A stretch of DNA of 64,000 nucleotides from Mesodorylaimus sp. YZB2_4 (Eukaryota; Nematoda; Enoplea; Dorylaimida; Dorylaimidae): positions 231,847-295,846 of the forward strand of contig JASANH010000264.1 of assembly GCA_030248295.1 (NCBI GenBank). Reading direction: 5' to 3'. Positions within the stretch are counted from its first letter, which is position 1. Each line of letters begins with the position of its first letter. The position numbers and the translations under genes are program-made. This document shows positions 48,893 through 59,858 of this stretch, piece after piece. The notes beneath the pieces are model-generated. The model did not search any database. It was given only the letters and a program-made list of their open reading frames with translations, and was not told the origin of the DNA.

Positions 48893-50038
48893 CTAATTAA
48901 TAAATATTATTGCGATAGCAACAAGAAAAATTGCGAAACTTTTATTTTTTCTTTTTTGAATACTTGCCCCATTGGTCGAGCAGCAATCTTCTTCTTTCAG
49001 CTCATTGTCAAGAGAACATTCTGGGAAGACCTCCTCGATATCGGCATTTCCGTCGACCCAGCCATCATGATTATACTCTCTGGAATAGACCTTCTTATCG
49101 TTACACGACGTGCAGGCCATTTGTGTCTGCCAATGGGTCCATGTGCATGGTTTGTTGCACTGGTACCTTCGACTCCTGGGGCAAGCCATAATCAAATTGG
49201 TACGATTATCTTCGCATTTATACCCAAGTGGGTCACCCAGGATCTTCTCGTAAATACGATTCCACATACACTTTTCATCAGAGTCCAGTTTGCACGCTTT
49301 ATGCTTATCAATCCAGATGCAGTCTCGTATTTCGTTGTATTCGCACACGACCATCGCAGATTTTTCATTTTGAAAAAAGTTTTCGCGGTATGGATTTTCG
49401 CAGTCCACCCAAAGCACGCCTTGTCTGTCAGGCCTCCCTGGATCAGCAACCAATAAGCTGCAAGTCCCTTTTTTCCAGTCATCGATGTAATCCAAAGGGG
49501 TGGATGGTTTGAAGTGTTGAACTATTTTGTCCCCCTCTTGAACATGTACTTTCAGCTGTGTCAACCCGAATGACATGGCGTTGGTTCGATCGTGATGACC
49601 GTGGTACATCGTGTTTAATAACCACTTGATAAATTTGATATCCTCGGCTTCGCCTTTGCCAGTCGTTAAACGAACTAAATCAGCGAAACGATTCGACTTT
49701 TCGCCAAGCATAGCCGAGTAAGCATCAACTTCATCTTTTTCGAATTGTAAACTGTTAAAATCGCTAAAACTACCCCAAATTTTACTTATATTTTGACAAG
49801 CTTTTCTAGCTTGATATTGATTATAAATTAAAGACTTCCATAATCGGGTTTCTTTATCGTTCCACAAATCAGCCAGTTCACGAGCGGCCTTGATGTAACG
49901 GTGTTTCATGACCACATAACATTTGCCGCTGTAATTGTAGTGATAGGGAAGACATTTGGCCAGGATTGGCTGGAAATTCAAATTCATTAGATTCAAATGG
50001 AAAAACCAAAGAAGTACAAGGTGCAGGAAAATGCGCAT
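48893..50038 (-). CDS. Secreted or GPI-anchored C-type lectin-like protein
   Basis: Intronless frame of 381 residues with ATG at 50038 and stop at 48893. A signal peptide (MRIFLHLVLLWFFHLNLMNL) precedes CLPYHYNYSGKCYVVMKH, the opening of a lectin-like domain like those at 15-20 kb. An ARKACQNISKIWGSF stretch, a FGLTQLKV stretch, a DDWKKGTCSLLVAD stretch and the cysteine of MVVCEY follow as expected for that fold. The C-terminal half is a separate cysteine-rich region (RDCIWIDKHKACKLDSDEKC, NKPCTWTHWQTQMACTSC). A final hydrophobic tail (SFAIFLVAIAIIFIN) after a lysine-rich stretch suggests a GPI-anchor signal. No sugar-binding motif is clear. An upstream ATG at 50117 in another frame opens 79 codons starting with a signal-like MKKSIVFVLVCAHL and overlaps this start. 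Confidence 0.8.
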   Translation of the reverse strand: MRIFLHLVLLWFFHLNLMNLNFQPILAKCLPYHYNYSGKCYVVMKHRYIKAARELADLWNDKETRLWKSLIYNQYQARKACQNISKIWGSFSDFNSLQFEKDEVDAYSAMLGEKSNRFADLVRLTTGKGEAEDIKFIKWLLNTMYHGHHDRTNAMSFGLTQLKVHVQEGDKIVQHFKPSTPLDYIDDWKKGTCSLLVADPGRPDRQGVLWVDCENPYRENFFQNEKSAMVVCEYNEIRDCIWIDKHKACKLDSDEKCMWNRIYEKILGDPLGYKCEDNRTNLIMACPRSRRYQCNKPCTWTHWQTQMACTSCNDKKVYSREYNHDGWVDGNADIEEVFPECSLDNELKEEDCCSTNGASIQKRKNKSFAIFLVAIAIIFIN

Positions 50039-51037
50039 TTTTATCCCAGGACCCGATTGGCTGAAATTGGTAAGGAAGGTGTGCGCAGACGAGCACGAAT
50101 ACGATCGACTTTTTCATGACTGGTCAGCCATGGCAAATACCAGAATAAGCCTTGGAATTTGGCAGACTGGTTGCTGTGTGGGTGGCACACGAACGTGGCG
50201 TCTGTTTCAGGCGGGACTACGTACTCAATGTAGACAGGCTAAATAAAATATGATTAGCCCGTTTGATTACAGCCCAATTCTCAAAGGAAAATAATTTGGG
50301 GCAGGAATTCATTAGAAGGGGGGGGGCTGGGAATTGAACTGTTACAGCAGCATCAATGGATACCATTGCAGTGCATAGAATTTACTGAAAGCATACTTTT
50401 CTTAAACTTTAGCTTTTTTCCCTTGACAGCATCATGAGATGAATCGAAGCATGCACTGCAGGGGAAGATTATTCAAACAAAGCACAGTAGTCCTGGGGAG
50501 ACTAATTGAGGGGATAGTTGATTATTAAACTTAATGGGTCCTAGATTGCACTTCGAGCTTAATTCTTATCCTATGACATATATTGTATTTCAAAACGTGT
50601 TATGGTGGTAAAACACTGATTCTGGTGCCCACTATGAATTGTCGCCTTCAACACGGACAATGACTCCCATCATATTCAGTTCAGTGTCAAATTTTGACCA
50701 ATTCACGCATCCGAAGTGTATCTTATCCAACGCCGTGTCTTCTATTTTCCGAGTCTTGGTGCTGTCGTACTTAACGGGCTATACGGGAGGGTATAAGTGG
50801 ATTTATGACCCTGGAGAGATGGGAGCCCCAAACAAATAAGGAAAGTTTCTGGCCAAATTTTCTGAAAGAAATATTCGACGGAATCCGATGGCTCATGAGA
50901 TTATGTTACGAGAGAAAGAAACAAATTGAACCAAGACAGGAACCAAGAATGACAATAACAGAGACCACGATGCTGACAACTCTTTTATTTGAATTTGCCG
51001 CGCATAGGCGTGGAAACATAATGTTGTCTGCTACTAG
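50039..51037. other. Intergenic, nothing recognised
   Basis: Upstream of the lectin-like gene. It holds the overlapping upstream reading frame (down from 50117), a run of 9 G at 50318-50326 and no identifiable gene. Confidence 0.35.
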
Positions 51038-51420
51038 CGGGAATATTCCTGTTACAAGTCTGCTCGAACTTCTATCATATACGATCAGGTCATTATTAAT
51101 CGGACGGAAGATCGATTCGTCGATCTGCTAAACGAAGAGTGGTTTTCGCATATGAATTTGAATTTATTATGTCGCAGATTCGCCACCTACGATCAATTTT
51201 GGTGCTTTGTAGACGGCAAAATGATTGGATATGCAAAAGTAAAGATGAAGAGTGGGGTAGGGTTGCAGTTCTGACCCTGGCCCTCTCCAGTCCCGAGATA
51301 CATATTAGCCAGAATTCCCTCAGCACGGAGTAGCGATGCCTGTTTAAGCGCAAATCTTCCCTTGTCTCCATTTTGGATTCTCGGATTATCCGGGCAGCAT
51401 ACTATGAAATTGACGCTAAA
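51038..51420 (+). CDS. Two candidate exons of an unrecognised gene
   Basis: Two open segments have splice signals and matching phase. 51038-51238 (CTACTAG acceptor, GTAAAG donor, 67 codons) contains YDQVIINRTEDRFVDLLNEE and ATYDQFWCFVDGKMIGYAK. 51334-51420 (GAGTAG acceptor, GTAAGG donor, 29 codons) contains ILDSRIIRAAYYEIDAK. A further plus-strand segment near 51470-51600 (EMYEYENFEIIFVNSWQ, then VGPWGTLIKLEV) may continue it. They could be upstream exons of the cysteinyl-tRNA synthetase transcript or of a separate gene ending before 51.9 kb. No family was recognised. Confidence 0.3.
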
Positions 51421-52011
51421 GTAAGGTTTTTCGTGGGCTATCGGCTTGTGTGCTCGGTTTAAAGGAAATGTACGAATACGAAAATTTCGAAATAATTTTC
51501 GTCAACTCTTGGCAAAAGCTACTGTTAGCGAAATCAACCGTTTTGCGTTTCCAGGTTGGACCCTGGGGAACTCTCATAAAATTGGAAGTCAAATTTTATC
51601 TGCCCTGGGCCCGACCCCCTGGGTTGATCTTAGAAACCCTAGCCAATCAATAGGCCTGAGTGCACAAAGAGTGATCACGTTTATAATAATGTGGTGCTGC
51701 AAAATATTTACGGCTTTTGGCACTTTTGTCATTTGCTCCCCAGGCCCGCTTGGCCGCAAAATTCGCTAAAATCTGCAGGTTCTGCTAGCTGCAGTCAATC
51801 AGCGACATCGAGCTAATCGCTCACACTGCATTTCCAGTTGCAGACGGCTCATGACAGGCCATGGTCCTCCACTACATTCTCAGTCATTACAGTCTGTTCT
51901 GTTCGATGTGGTTGCCATATGCTTTTTCTTTTAGGTTCATTCCACTTATTTTCCACTTCATCCATCGACACCGAATCTGAACCACTTTGGTTTAAAGGAA
52001 AATTGAAAAGA

Positions 52012-55000
52012 ATGCAAGAAAGTGAAGCCAAAGAAGCATTGAAACAGTTGAAGCCACCACCGTGGCGACAGCCGGCGGGACGGGATCACCGACGGGCAAA
52101 ACCCCTTCGCCTGACCAATAGTTTGACGAGGAAAAAAGAAATATTCGTGCCAGAAAACGGAAATCGAGTGGGTATGCCTTTTCTTACGAGCATAGCTTGC
52201 AAGGTGGCCGGAATAACTCGACTTCTTTGACCTTTAAAATGCCAAAAAAAACCTTATTATTTCCTGGGTTTTTGGGATGGCGACTGGGAAATTAGGTCGT
52301 GTGTCAGGCGTTCCCAATCATCTGGTACATATCCTATATCTAGGACGACCATAGCCTAATGTACAGTATATTGTAGTATAGGACTGGAGAAATCACAGAT
52401 TTTAAGACAGGTCATATTTGACTCTGAAAGCGGTCTCAGGTGCCTGAAACGAAAACGTGCCTCTGAAATTTTGAAACCAGTCATTTGTTACACTTTTAGC
52501 GGGAAAAGAGAGATCGATCAAGTCAACAGTTTTCGAGGGTTGTCGAATTCGAAGTCTCACTAGCTTTCACTCTTTTTGTCGTCCAACTCGGCTTTATTAG
52601 GTTTGTGTAAATGGCTCAGTGGCTAAATGAAACCAAACTTGGTAGAGGAACCAGTTTTGAAAAATGTACTTCAAAAAGATAGAAGAATCTTCAAAAAGTT
52701 TCTTCTTACAGTTATAAACTGGGAAAAACGAGAAGCTTTAGTTTGATGGCGTGTATGAACCCTGCTCTTTTCGATTAACGTTGGGGTAAAAATCTAAAGT
52801 TTCAACAAGATTGCATGGACTCGAAGAATCTCTCTCGAGGAGGAGATTGGGTAGTGCTGAACTGCTTGCATATTGTTGCCCCTGGCGAGCCAAGTAGTCG
52901 TGGTTAAAACAAGATGTCCTCTAATCAATGATATTTCTCTTCGTATGGGCTAGGCCATGATTTTCCGGCCCTGGCAACCTGATTTCTAGGATAGCGAGAA
53001 TCGATTAATATCGATCGTATTGATTAATATCGACCCACCATTAATATCGATTAATATCGTACCATTTAAAACTTCTCTCGTCGATTGATCGATATTAATC
53101 GTAAAACGAGAAAAGTTTTGAGTGGTCATGAGTTCAGGATAATTAATGCAGATTTTTGTAACATCTTGAGTGCCTAGCAGCTTGAAAATTGTTGTGTTGT
53201 GTGGTTGTCGTGAGTTCTGCTGACGATGAGGAGATAATATGTTTTAGGTGAACTGGTATATTTGCGGGCCGACCGTCTACGATTCGGCTCATTTGGGACA
53301 CGCAAGGTACTGTATGCAGCGTGTTTGTGATGGGGCATTGCTGCTCTTGGGAGTACGAGTGCGAATATGTGATTTTGCTTTCCTTTACTTTGGCAGGTCG
53401 TATGTGACATTCGATATTTTACGACGCCTCCTTGAGGACTATTTTGGGTACGATGTCAATTATGTGATGAATATCACTGATATCGATGATAAGATTATTA
53501 AACGAGCCAGGCAGAGACATCTGATGGACAAGTACTTGAGTGAAGATCGGTCGGTACAACAGGTGAGTCTGTGCTGTTGGGGGTCACATGGTCAGTGTCA
53601 TGAATAATTAGCATCGGACCTTGTGTTCTTTGCTATCCAGTACTGCTTGGGTCATTCTTGTGCCTCCAAGCTGCGTGTAGGTTGCTGACAACGACTCGCG
53701 GCCGGCTAATATGTCTTCCAGCCTGCAGATCCATATGAAGATGTGGTAAAACAGGAACGTGCTGCTAGTGAACGTCTTGTTGGCAGGTGCACATTGAGGA
53801 GGATAACCTGCTTTTTCACGCACTTGAAAGGACTGGCGATAACTATTGTAGCGGCAGTGATAACGTGGTGTGGTCTGTTGCCCCGTGTAAGTGCATTATG
53901 AGTTAGCATAGGGTAGTGAGGACCCAGCTGTGTCCTCCTGTTGATTGATCATATGAAAGATAATAGTTTTAGTCGGTGTGTTTGGCCTGCCAAGAAGGTA
54001 GTGTGTCTGGCCTTAAACAGTAGTGCACAGAGCAGTATGTAGTTGCCTTGACTGGCCGCCGCATACAGCGTATCAGTTGCCTTCATTGGCCGCTCGATAC
54101 CCTCTTCCAGGCGTGGCAGAAACCCGGCGGGCTGATGTCTCGGGCTCCTGCGACTAGGTGGCCTACCTGGAGGGTGTTTGAGTCCATCCGCTCCCCGCAG
54201 TATCTCCCCCAATATAGGGCTACTTCGACTATCACACGGTGTTAGAGAATCACCATTGAGAAATCACGATCATCATCTGAATCATAGCTCGTGAGCCTGG
54301 TCTTGTGTCATGTAAATCACATACGATGTGGCCTGTAGAGGCATTTGTTTTCGATCTATGACCTGGCATGGTTTCTGTGTTTCAGCTCTTCGATGATGCT
54401 TCGGCCGCAGTCAAGCTTGTGAAAGAGAAATATGCTGCTGAAACAAACCCGGACAAGCGCCTGATGTATGAGAGGCAGGTAATGTTTCTGTATGGTTTTA
54501 GTAGTGTTATCAGGGCATATAATCACCTCTAGTCTAGCTGGGTGACGCCTTTGGAGTCTAGGCCTAGGCACTCGACTAATCCAAAGAAGTCGTGTCAAAG
54601 GCGATGCCCCATTGCGGTGCAAAACAGCAATCTCTGGCTTTCAGTTGTCAAAGACTAGTGAAACATCAGCGCAACGGGCTGATTGTTAGTCGCACTGGCT
54701 GATTGTTAGTCGGGCTGGTCGTGAGGTGACTAGGTCTCACGGCAAGTTCCCTCTGGCGTCTCCATCGGAAGCACCTCCGCCGAGGGCATCGTGCGCCAGC
54801 AGCAGCGTCCCAGGATGATAGCGGGCGAGAAATGGGGTCTGTCCTGAATGGTGCTAGAATCAAGACTCTCTACCCGTTTGGTGTCCGCCACTTGACGGTT
54901 TCTTGTGAGCCCCTAGAGCCGGGTGTGCAAGGCCAGTCTCCTCTCTGAGAATCGGATTCCTAAACTGCTGTCTCCCAGTCAGGGTTGCTGGGTGAGCAAT

Positions 55001-58000
55001 GCGGGACCAACTCCTAACAGCCACCACGACTCCTATGCGGACAGAAGGTGGTGCTCAAAACTAGTCTGGATGTCATTTATAAAGGCCTCTCCAGGAAGTG
55101 GGATGAACAGTTGGTTATAGCTGCCTTACTGAGGAGATGAGATTTTCGCTTAGAAGAAGATATTTTGGCGGGAATTCGAATTTCCTATCCAGTCGACCCA
55201 CGGCTTCCCAATGAAAACTGGCCCAGATCGGTGGATGCTAAGACAGTGCCACAATCTTATTCGGCAGGCTGATTTATCCTTTCGACCATCAGCATGATGA
55301 CTTTCGCAGGACATGGGGAAAGTGTGTCAACCCTCTTCCAGGGTTTGGTCGGCTAAAACGTTGTCAGGGGGCCCCGTGTACAAAGTTTTAATCCTGATGA
55401 ACTGTTTAACTCCAACTCCTGAGACACTTGATTTAGAAACAGCGAATTAGCTCCCGCCAGCAGGCGTTTTTTCTTGTAAAAATACAGTTTGTTCGTAAAA
55501 ATTTAAATTAATAGATGGCGGGAAAATTTTTTTCAGCAACTAGTAGGCCTTGTTCAGTCATTTTATGAGATAGATTTGTGATTTTGCTTAAACTTATTTT
55601 AGATCCCAAACTTCAAGCACTCCATCGATGAACTTGCTCAACTGAAAAAAGGCGATGGCCAAGTCGTGTCATCCACGAAACAACAATTACTGCACGAATT
55701 GCATGACGTACTCTCTGATTGGCTGGACACGCAGTACGGCATGTCAGTCACTGATCACTCCATTTTTAAATCATTGGCTCGAAAATACGAGACCGAATTT
55801 TTCCAAGACATGGCTTCGCTGCATGTGAAAATGCCCGACATGATCACTCGAGTCAGCGAATACGTGCCTGAGGTTATTGCGTTCGTTGAAGGAATCATTC
55901 GAAATGGGTACGCGTACGAGGTGAATGGGTCCGTCTACTTCGATACGACTGCGTTTAGTCGAGCCGGGAAATATTTTGCAAAACTGGTACCTGAAGTGTT
56001 GGAAGATATGGAGGAGACGAGGAGATCTATGCGAGAAGGCGAAGGGGAGTTAAGTGCCCTCGACCACGTGAAGGTGAGTGCAGCCTGTGAACTCACTGTT
56101 CGGCCATGCTAATAATTACGGTCAGGTGGCCGCAAAGTGAAGTTGACTAGAAGTACAGTCAAAAGTGGGAATATGGCCTGATTCTTAGGTTGAAGGGCCA
56201 CCAGGATGCTCGGTTGAGCATGTGCAGGTACTGGGCATGGTATGCAGAAAAAGGAGTCTGCCTAGGCCTTGTCGACTTGACACTCACGGATGAAATCCTT
56301 GGCTCTCCCTAGGGTTGGCCTGTAGATGGCTGAAGCAGGAACTACCCCACTCAGTCCATGGACACTTCGTGATGAGCGTTACTATCCCACGCGAAGAAGG
56401 CCGCAACTCGGGGATAAGCCGCAAGTGTTGGCCCTCAAAGGGCTTCTGACAGATCTGAGGCAGAGGCGCTCACAGAGCAAGACCAGGAACTCAGGACCAG
56501 TCCTCTACCAGTGCCTGCTAACGAAACTGGACGCTCGACTTCGATATCAGTCGTGGTCTCGTGCTGGCCCTGACTGAGTAGTGGGGGACCAGGGCGCTGA
56601 TAAGCTGGAGAGACTACCACGCCTATTCTACAGAGTTGCTTTGTGTTTTGTTACCCTTCCCCCAGCCCGAGCTATGGGTCTCATGGAAGCCGGGTGGCTT
56701 ATTGAGTGTCTAATGTGTTCCTTCTCCCTCGAAGGCACTGTACTAGCATTCGGACAAAACATGCAGGATTCAGGAACAGGGCTTTGTGAAAGTTTTATCA
56801 TAACGTCAAGTATGGGCAATGTCGGCTGGGTAAGAGGGGGGTTTGGGGGGAAGGAGGTAGAGATCAGATCAGATCGCCTTCGCCTGATTTGATTGCGTGT
56901 GAGACAGGTCAGGTTTGGGTCGAGTCGAGTGAGTGAGTTGTATGACTGTTTACATTCAGTACTGTAGGCTGGCTGGACCATTGGCCTGTGTTTGGAGGCC
57001 AAGGCTTGGTCATTCAGGTCAGGTCTTGGTCCTGCCCAGTTCCAATTTGATCGCTTTTGCTTGCTTGCTTCTTTTTCTTCCTGCTGGACCTGAGGTGAAG
57101 GGGGATTTCAAAGGGAGGGCTCAATGTCCTGGCCGGCCCAACAGAGGGGGTAACCCCTACCCCCTTGCCCATACTTGACTATGATTAACATCGAGGGTGT
57201 GTAACCAGCATTCCTGGCAGTCGGGAGTAATTGATACTCTCCCCTGGCTGGAGACGTCCACCTCTCCTGCTGATGTTTCTAGGGCAGGTATAGTCTCGAG
57301 AATCGCCCTCCAGTCGGAGTTTCTTGTCCCAGAGACTTCGGTCTCACTTCTCCCGCCGCCTGGGTGCACTGGTTTCAAGGGGCGAGTGAATCACACTTGC
57401 AAGAGCCGTAATCCAATTTTTCAGGCAAAAACTGGAAAATGCAAAATTTAATCCTCTCATCGAGTCCAGGCCTTGCTCGCACAACGCATGTACTTGAGAA
57501 CTGAGACTCTGTCCATGAGCGATAGGTGACTCCGTAAAAAATATTTTTTACAGGATAAACGCGCCATCATCGACTTCGCTTTGTGGAAAGCATCTAAAGC
57601 AGGCGAACCGTATTGGGAGTCCCCGTGGGGCCGTGGACGACCAGGGTGGCATATCGAATGTTCAGCCATGGCTAGCACTGTATGCGGCTCAATCTTGGAC
57701 ATCCACGCGGGCGGATTTGATCTAAAATGTCCTCATCATAACAACGAATTGGCTCAATCAGAAGCTTATTTTGAAAGCGATCAGTGGGTGAATTATTTTT
57801 TGCATACTGGGACTTTGCACATTGCTGGAATGAAAATGAGCAAAAGTTTGAAAAATTTTATTCCAATCAAAGATGCGTTGAAGGAGTACACGGCCAGGCA
57901 GTTGCGATTATTCTTTTTATTACGACGATGGGAAGAACCGATCGATTTCAATCACGCTACGATGAATGCGGCTTTGCAATTTGAAAAAGCATTGAATGAG

Positions 58001-58654
58001 TTTTTCTTATCAGTCAAGTTTTATTTGCGTCATTTCGGACGTGAACAAAGTTCAGCATATTCCAAGTTTGGACACGATGAATTAGAATTGGAGAAAGAAT
58101 TCACGAAAGCCAAATACTTTGTGGACGAAGCCTTGTGCGACTCGTTGAATTTGGAAAAAGTCATGGAAATATTGAGAGAGATTATAGCTCAGTGCAATTC
58201 GTACGTGACCAGGGCCAGTGTGAATCGAGTCCAGCCGAATCCATTGATTCTTAGAAAAGTGGTCGCGTACGTGACAAGAATGATGAAGATATTTGGTGTT
58301 TGTTTTGTGGAAGAAGAAATCGGGTTCGTAGAACGAGTGGACGAGATGGATTTGGGTGCGGAACGGCAACAATTGATTATGCCATATTTGGATGCTCTGT
58401 GTGGATTCAGGGAGAATGTGCGACGGGTGGCCAAGGAAAAGAACTTGAAAGATGTGTTGCAGGAATGTGATCGGGTGCGGGATGAAGTGCTGCCTGAGTT
58501 GGGTGTCAAGTTGGAAGATCGTGAGGGACACACAGTGGTCAAGATGGTCGGACGGGAGACTATGGTGAAGAGGAAAGAACAGGAACGGCAATTGGATGAG
58601 AAGAGAAGGATGGAGAAGGAGAGGAGAAGAGATGCGCAAGATGCAATGAGCTAG
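52012..58654 (+). CDS. Cysteinyl-tRNA synthetase, cytosolic type
   Basis: Class I synthetase that activates cysteine with ATP and loads it onto tRNA-Cys. Exons: 52012-52167, 53248-53306, 53397-53562, 54386-54478, 55603-56073, 57554-58654; phases agree, giving 681 residues. The HIGH-type motif is HLGH within [13 protein letters not shown] (67-70) and the KMSKS loop is intact in [11 protein letters not shown] (409-413). The four zinc ligands known from bacterial CysRS map to Cys58, Cys351 (GWHIECS), His376 and Glu380 (HHNNE). [13 protein letters not shown] and RVSEYVPE mark the eukaryotic cytosolic form. The start is the first in-frame ATG giving a short basic leader with PPPWRQPAG; open frame continues upstream to a TTTTAG at 51935, so an earlier start is possible. 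The C-terminal charged tail is shorter than in vertebrates. Introns carry repeats. Confidence 0.95.
52168..53247 (+). other. First intron of CysRS, with AT hairpin repeat
   Basis: The intron begins GTGGGT and ends GTTTTAG. Its 3' part holds the ATTAATATCGAT repeat at 52985-53125; nothing else was recognised. Confidence 0.5.
52985..53125. repeat. ATTAATATCGAT repeats and hairpin
   Basis: CGATTAATATCGAT-type units recur at least five times. At the right end AAAACTTCTCTCG (about 53068) faces CGAGAAAAGTTTT (about 53107) around an AT-rich loop, giving a stable predicted stem. It lies within intron 1 of the CysRS gene, 120 bases before the exon that encodes the HIGH-type motif. Confidence 0.7.
53985..54230 (+). 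repeat. Dispersed repeat family 3, copy A
   Basis: In CysRS intron 3. TTGCCTT.A.TGGCCGCTCG, GCAGAAACCC, GGCTGATGTCTCGG, GCGACTAGGT and CCTGGAG recur in the same order and orientation at 58950-59250. Within this copy the TTGCCTT..TGGCCGC unit is itself present twice. Confidence 0.7.
54705..55010 (-). mobile_element. SINE family 1, reversed copy in CysRS intron
   Basis: The reverse complement aligns with the 17634-18055 element. On the plus strand, CGTGAGGTGACTAGGTCTCA, a GAGGGCATCGTGCGCCAGCA block, CCCAGGATGATA.CGGGCG, GAATC..GATTCCTAAACTG and CCAGTCAGGGTTGCTGG.. GAGCAATGCGGG appear in reversed order. It sits antisense in the intron between exons 4 and 5 of the CysRS gene. The tRNA-like box A end was not clearly seen. 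Confidence 0.75.
55011..55602 (+). other. Rest of CysRS intron 4
   Basis: AT-rich intron sequence ending TTTTAG before exon 55603. No further feature recognised. Confidence 0.4.
56074..57553 (+). other. CysRS intron 5 with dispersed repeat
   Basis: GTGAGTG donor and TTTACAG acceptor. It contains the repeat at 57195-57380 and purine-rich tracts (56838-56860). The small open frames inside show no recognisable protein similarity. Confidence 0.45.
57195..57380 (-). repeat. Dispersed repeat family 4, mate of 13.4 kb copy
   Basis: Around 57225-57285, TTGATACTCTCCCCTGGCTG, GAGACGTCCACC and TGCTGATGTTTC match the reverse complement of 13385-13475. A shorter relative may lie at 60735-60800 (ATCGATACTCTG, GTGATGTTTC). 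The element shares the word TGATGTTTC with repeat family 3. Confidence 0.6.
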
Positions 58655-58949
58655 AACGTGAATAGTGCGGTGTCAATAGTTTTCAGGATTATGCAGATTA
58701 GAAAGGATATTTGTACGTACAGAAAAGACTATGGAAGGGCTGTGAGTGGAATGGTGCAACGCGTGAGTATCAGTATGGCCATGGCGTGGGCAGTTGTCCA
58801 GTATGATATTCACCTGATGTCTAGTCAGTCCGACACGTTTACGAGACTTGAAGATCCCTTCTGTGATCGGATTGTGAGCATGCTCCCCGCGACAACAACC
58901 TTGTGAAAGACTCATCGTCAGCGTCAGGTCCAGGCTTTCGTATAGTGGG

Positions 58950-59250
58950 TGGTGTACAAGGTGTGTTTGGCCGTTGGAGGAGGTTATGTATTTACTGTAA
59001 CTGCCTTGGTTGGCCGCTCGACACTCGCCACAGAATGGCTGATAGCGCCATGTTTTGATGCTCTGTGGGTGTAGAGAGATAAGAGGGGTGGACAAGGAAA
59101 GACTCAAAGCAGTAAAGCTTGAACTTAAACTTGAATTCTAGACCAAGCAGAAACCCTTCAGGCTGATGTTTCGGTTCATGCAACTAGGTCATCTTCCTGG
59201 AGCGTTTTAGATCAGCCGTTTCCTTCTCGAATATTTTCCTATGTAGGACC
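58950..59250 (+). repeat. Dispersed repeat family 3, copy B
   Basis: GCCTTGGTTGGCCGCTCGAC near 59010, then about 95 bases of unrelated sequence, then GCAGAAACCC, GGCTGATGTTTCGG, CAACTAGGTC and CCTGGAGCG near 59145-59205. It is the direct-orientation mate of 53985-54230, 5 kb away, placed downstream of the CysRS stop codon. Confidence 0.7.
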
Positions 59251-59783
59251 ATCTACGTACATTGCACTACAGCGGACCCAGTAATGGGCTGGGTGGGTGC
59301 TTGCACAGGTGTCCATATCTTGCGCTGCATGTTAGCCCTGCCGCATATTTCTACACCCTAACAATTTTGAGTCATGGGCGTTCACAGTGTGAGTTGCATT
59401 TAAAGTTCCGCGCTCTTATAGGCACTTGTGTAAAAGTAGGCAGGACCAAGGGAAATTATTTCCGAAACTGTCTGTATGCCAGATAATAACGAGCAAATTT
59501 TTAGATACAGTAGAAGAGATTGCTCGCAATCGGATTGGAAGTAGGTAGCATGCAGAAAACATGATAAAAATCATGTCCCGAGCTGGAGTTGAACCCTCAT
59601 CCATGAGATTACTGGTCGCGTGTATGTACAAACTGGGTTCATTTTTTTCATCATATTTTTGTTTCTAGTCTAGCGAATGCGCACAGTGGCCAGCAATCAT
59701 GTTCATGTTCATGTTTTCCCACATCATCAAACGCTTATCACACTCGAGAGCGAAGGGACACATCACACAAGAAACGATCTACC

Positions 59784-59858
59784 TGGCCGCGAGTCGAACA
59801 CTCGGCCGTAACCGCACCTGGCGTCAGAAAGGCGCCTAACCCACCAAGCCACGAGCCC
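59784..59858 (-). mobile_element. tRNA-like head, probably SINE-derived
   Basis: On the minus strand it starts GGGCTCGTGGCTTGGTGGGT (box A-like TGGCTTGGTGGG). It contains a hairpin GGCCGAGTGTTCGACTCGCG whose loop is box B-like GTGTTCGACTC. The acceptor ends pair poorly, so it is unlikely to be a working tRNA. It is more likely the head of a second tRNA-derived SINE family or a tRNA pseudogene. Confidence 0.5.

Noticed and set aside
48857..49456. 199-codon plus-strand frame opposite the lectin-like gene at 48.9-50.0 kb
   Set aside because: Shadow of the minus-strand gene, whose frame has the signal peptide, cysteines and lectin-like motifs.
58082..58639. 185-codon minus-strand frame over the last CysRS exon
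   Set aside because: Antisense shadow of a strongly conserved coding exon.
59579..59604. Possible tRNA near 59.6 kb (minus-strand GGGTTCAACTCC)
   Set aside because: Only a box B-like word is present; no box A, acceptor stem or anticodon arm could be folded.
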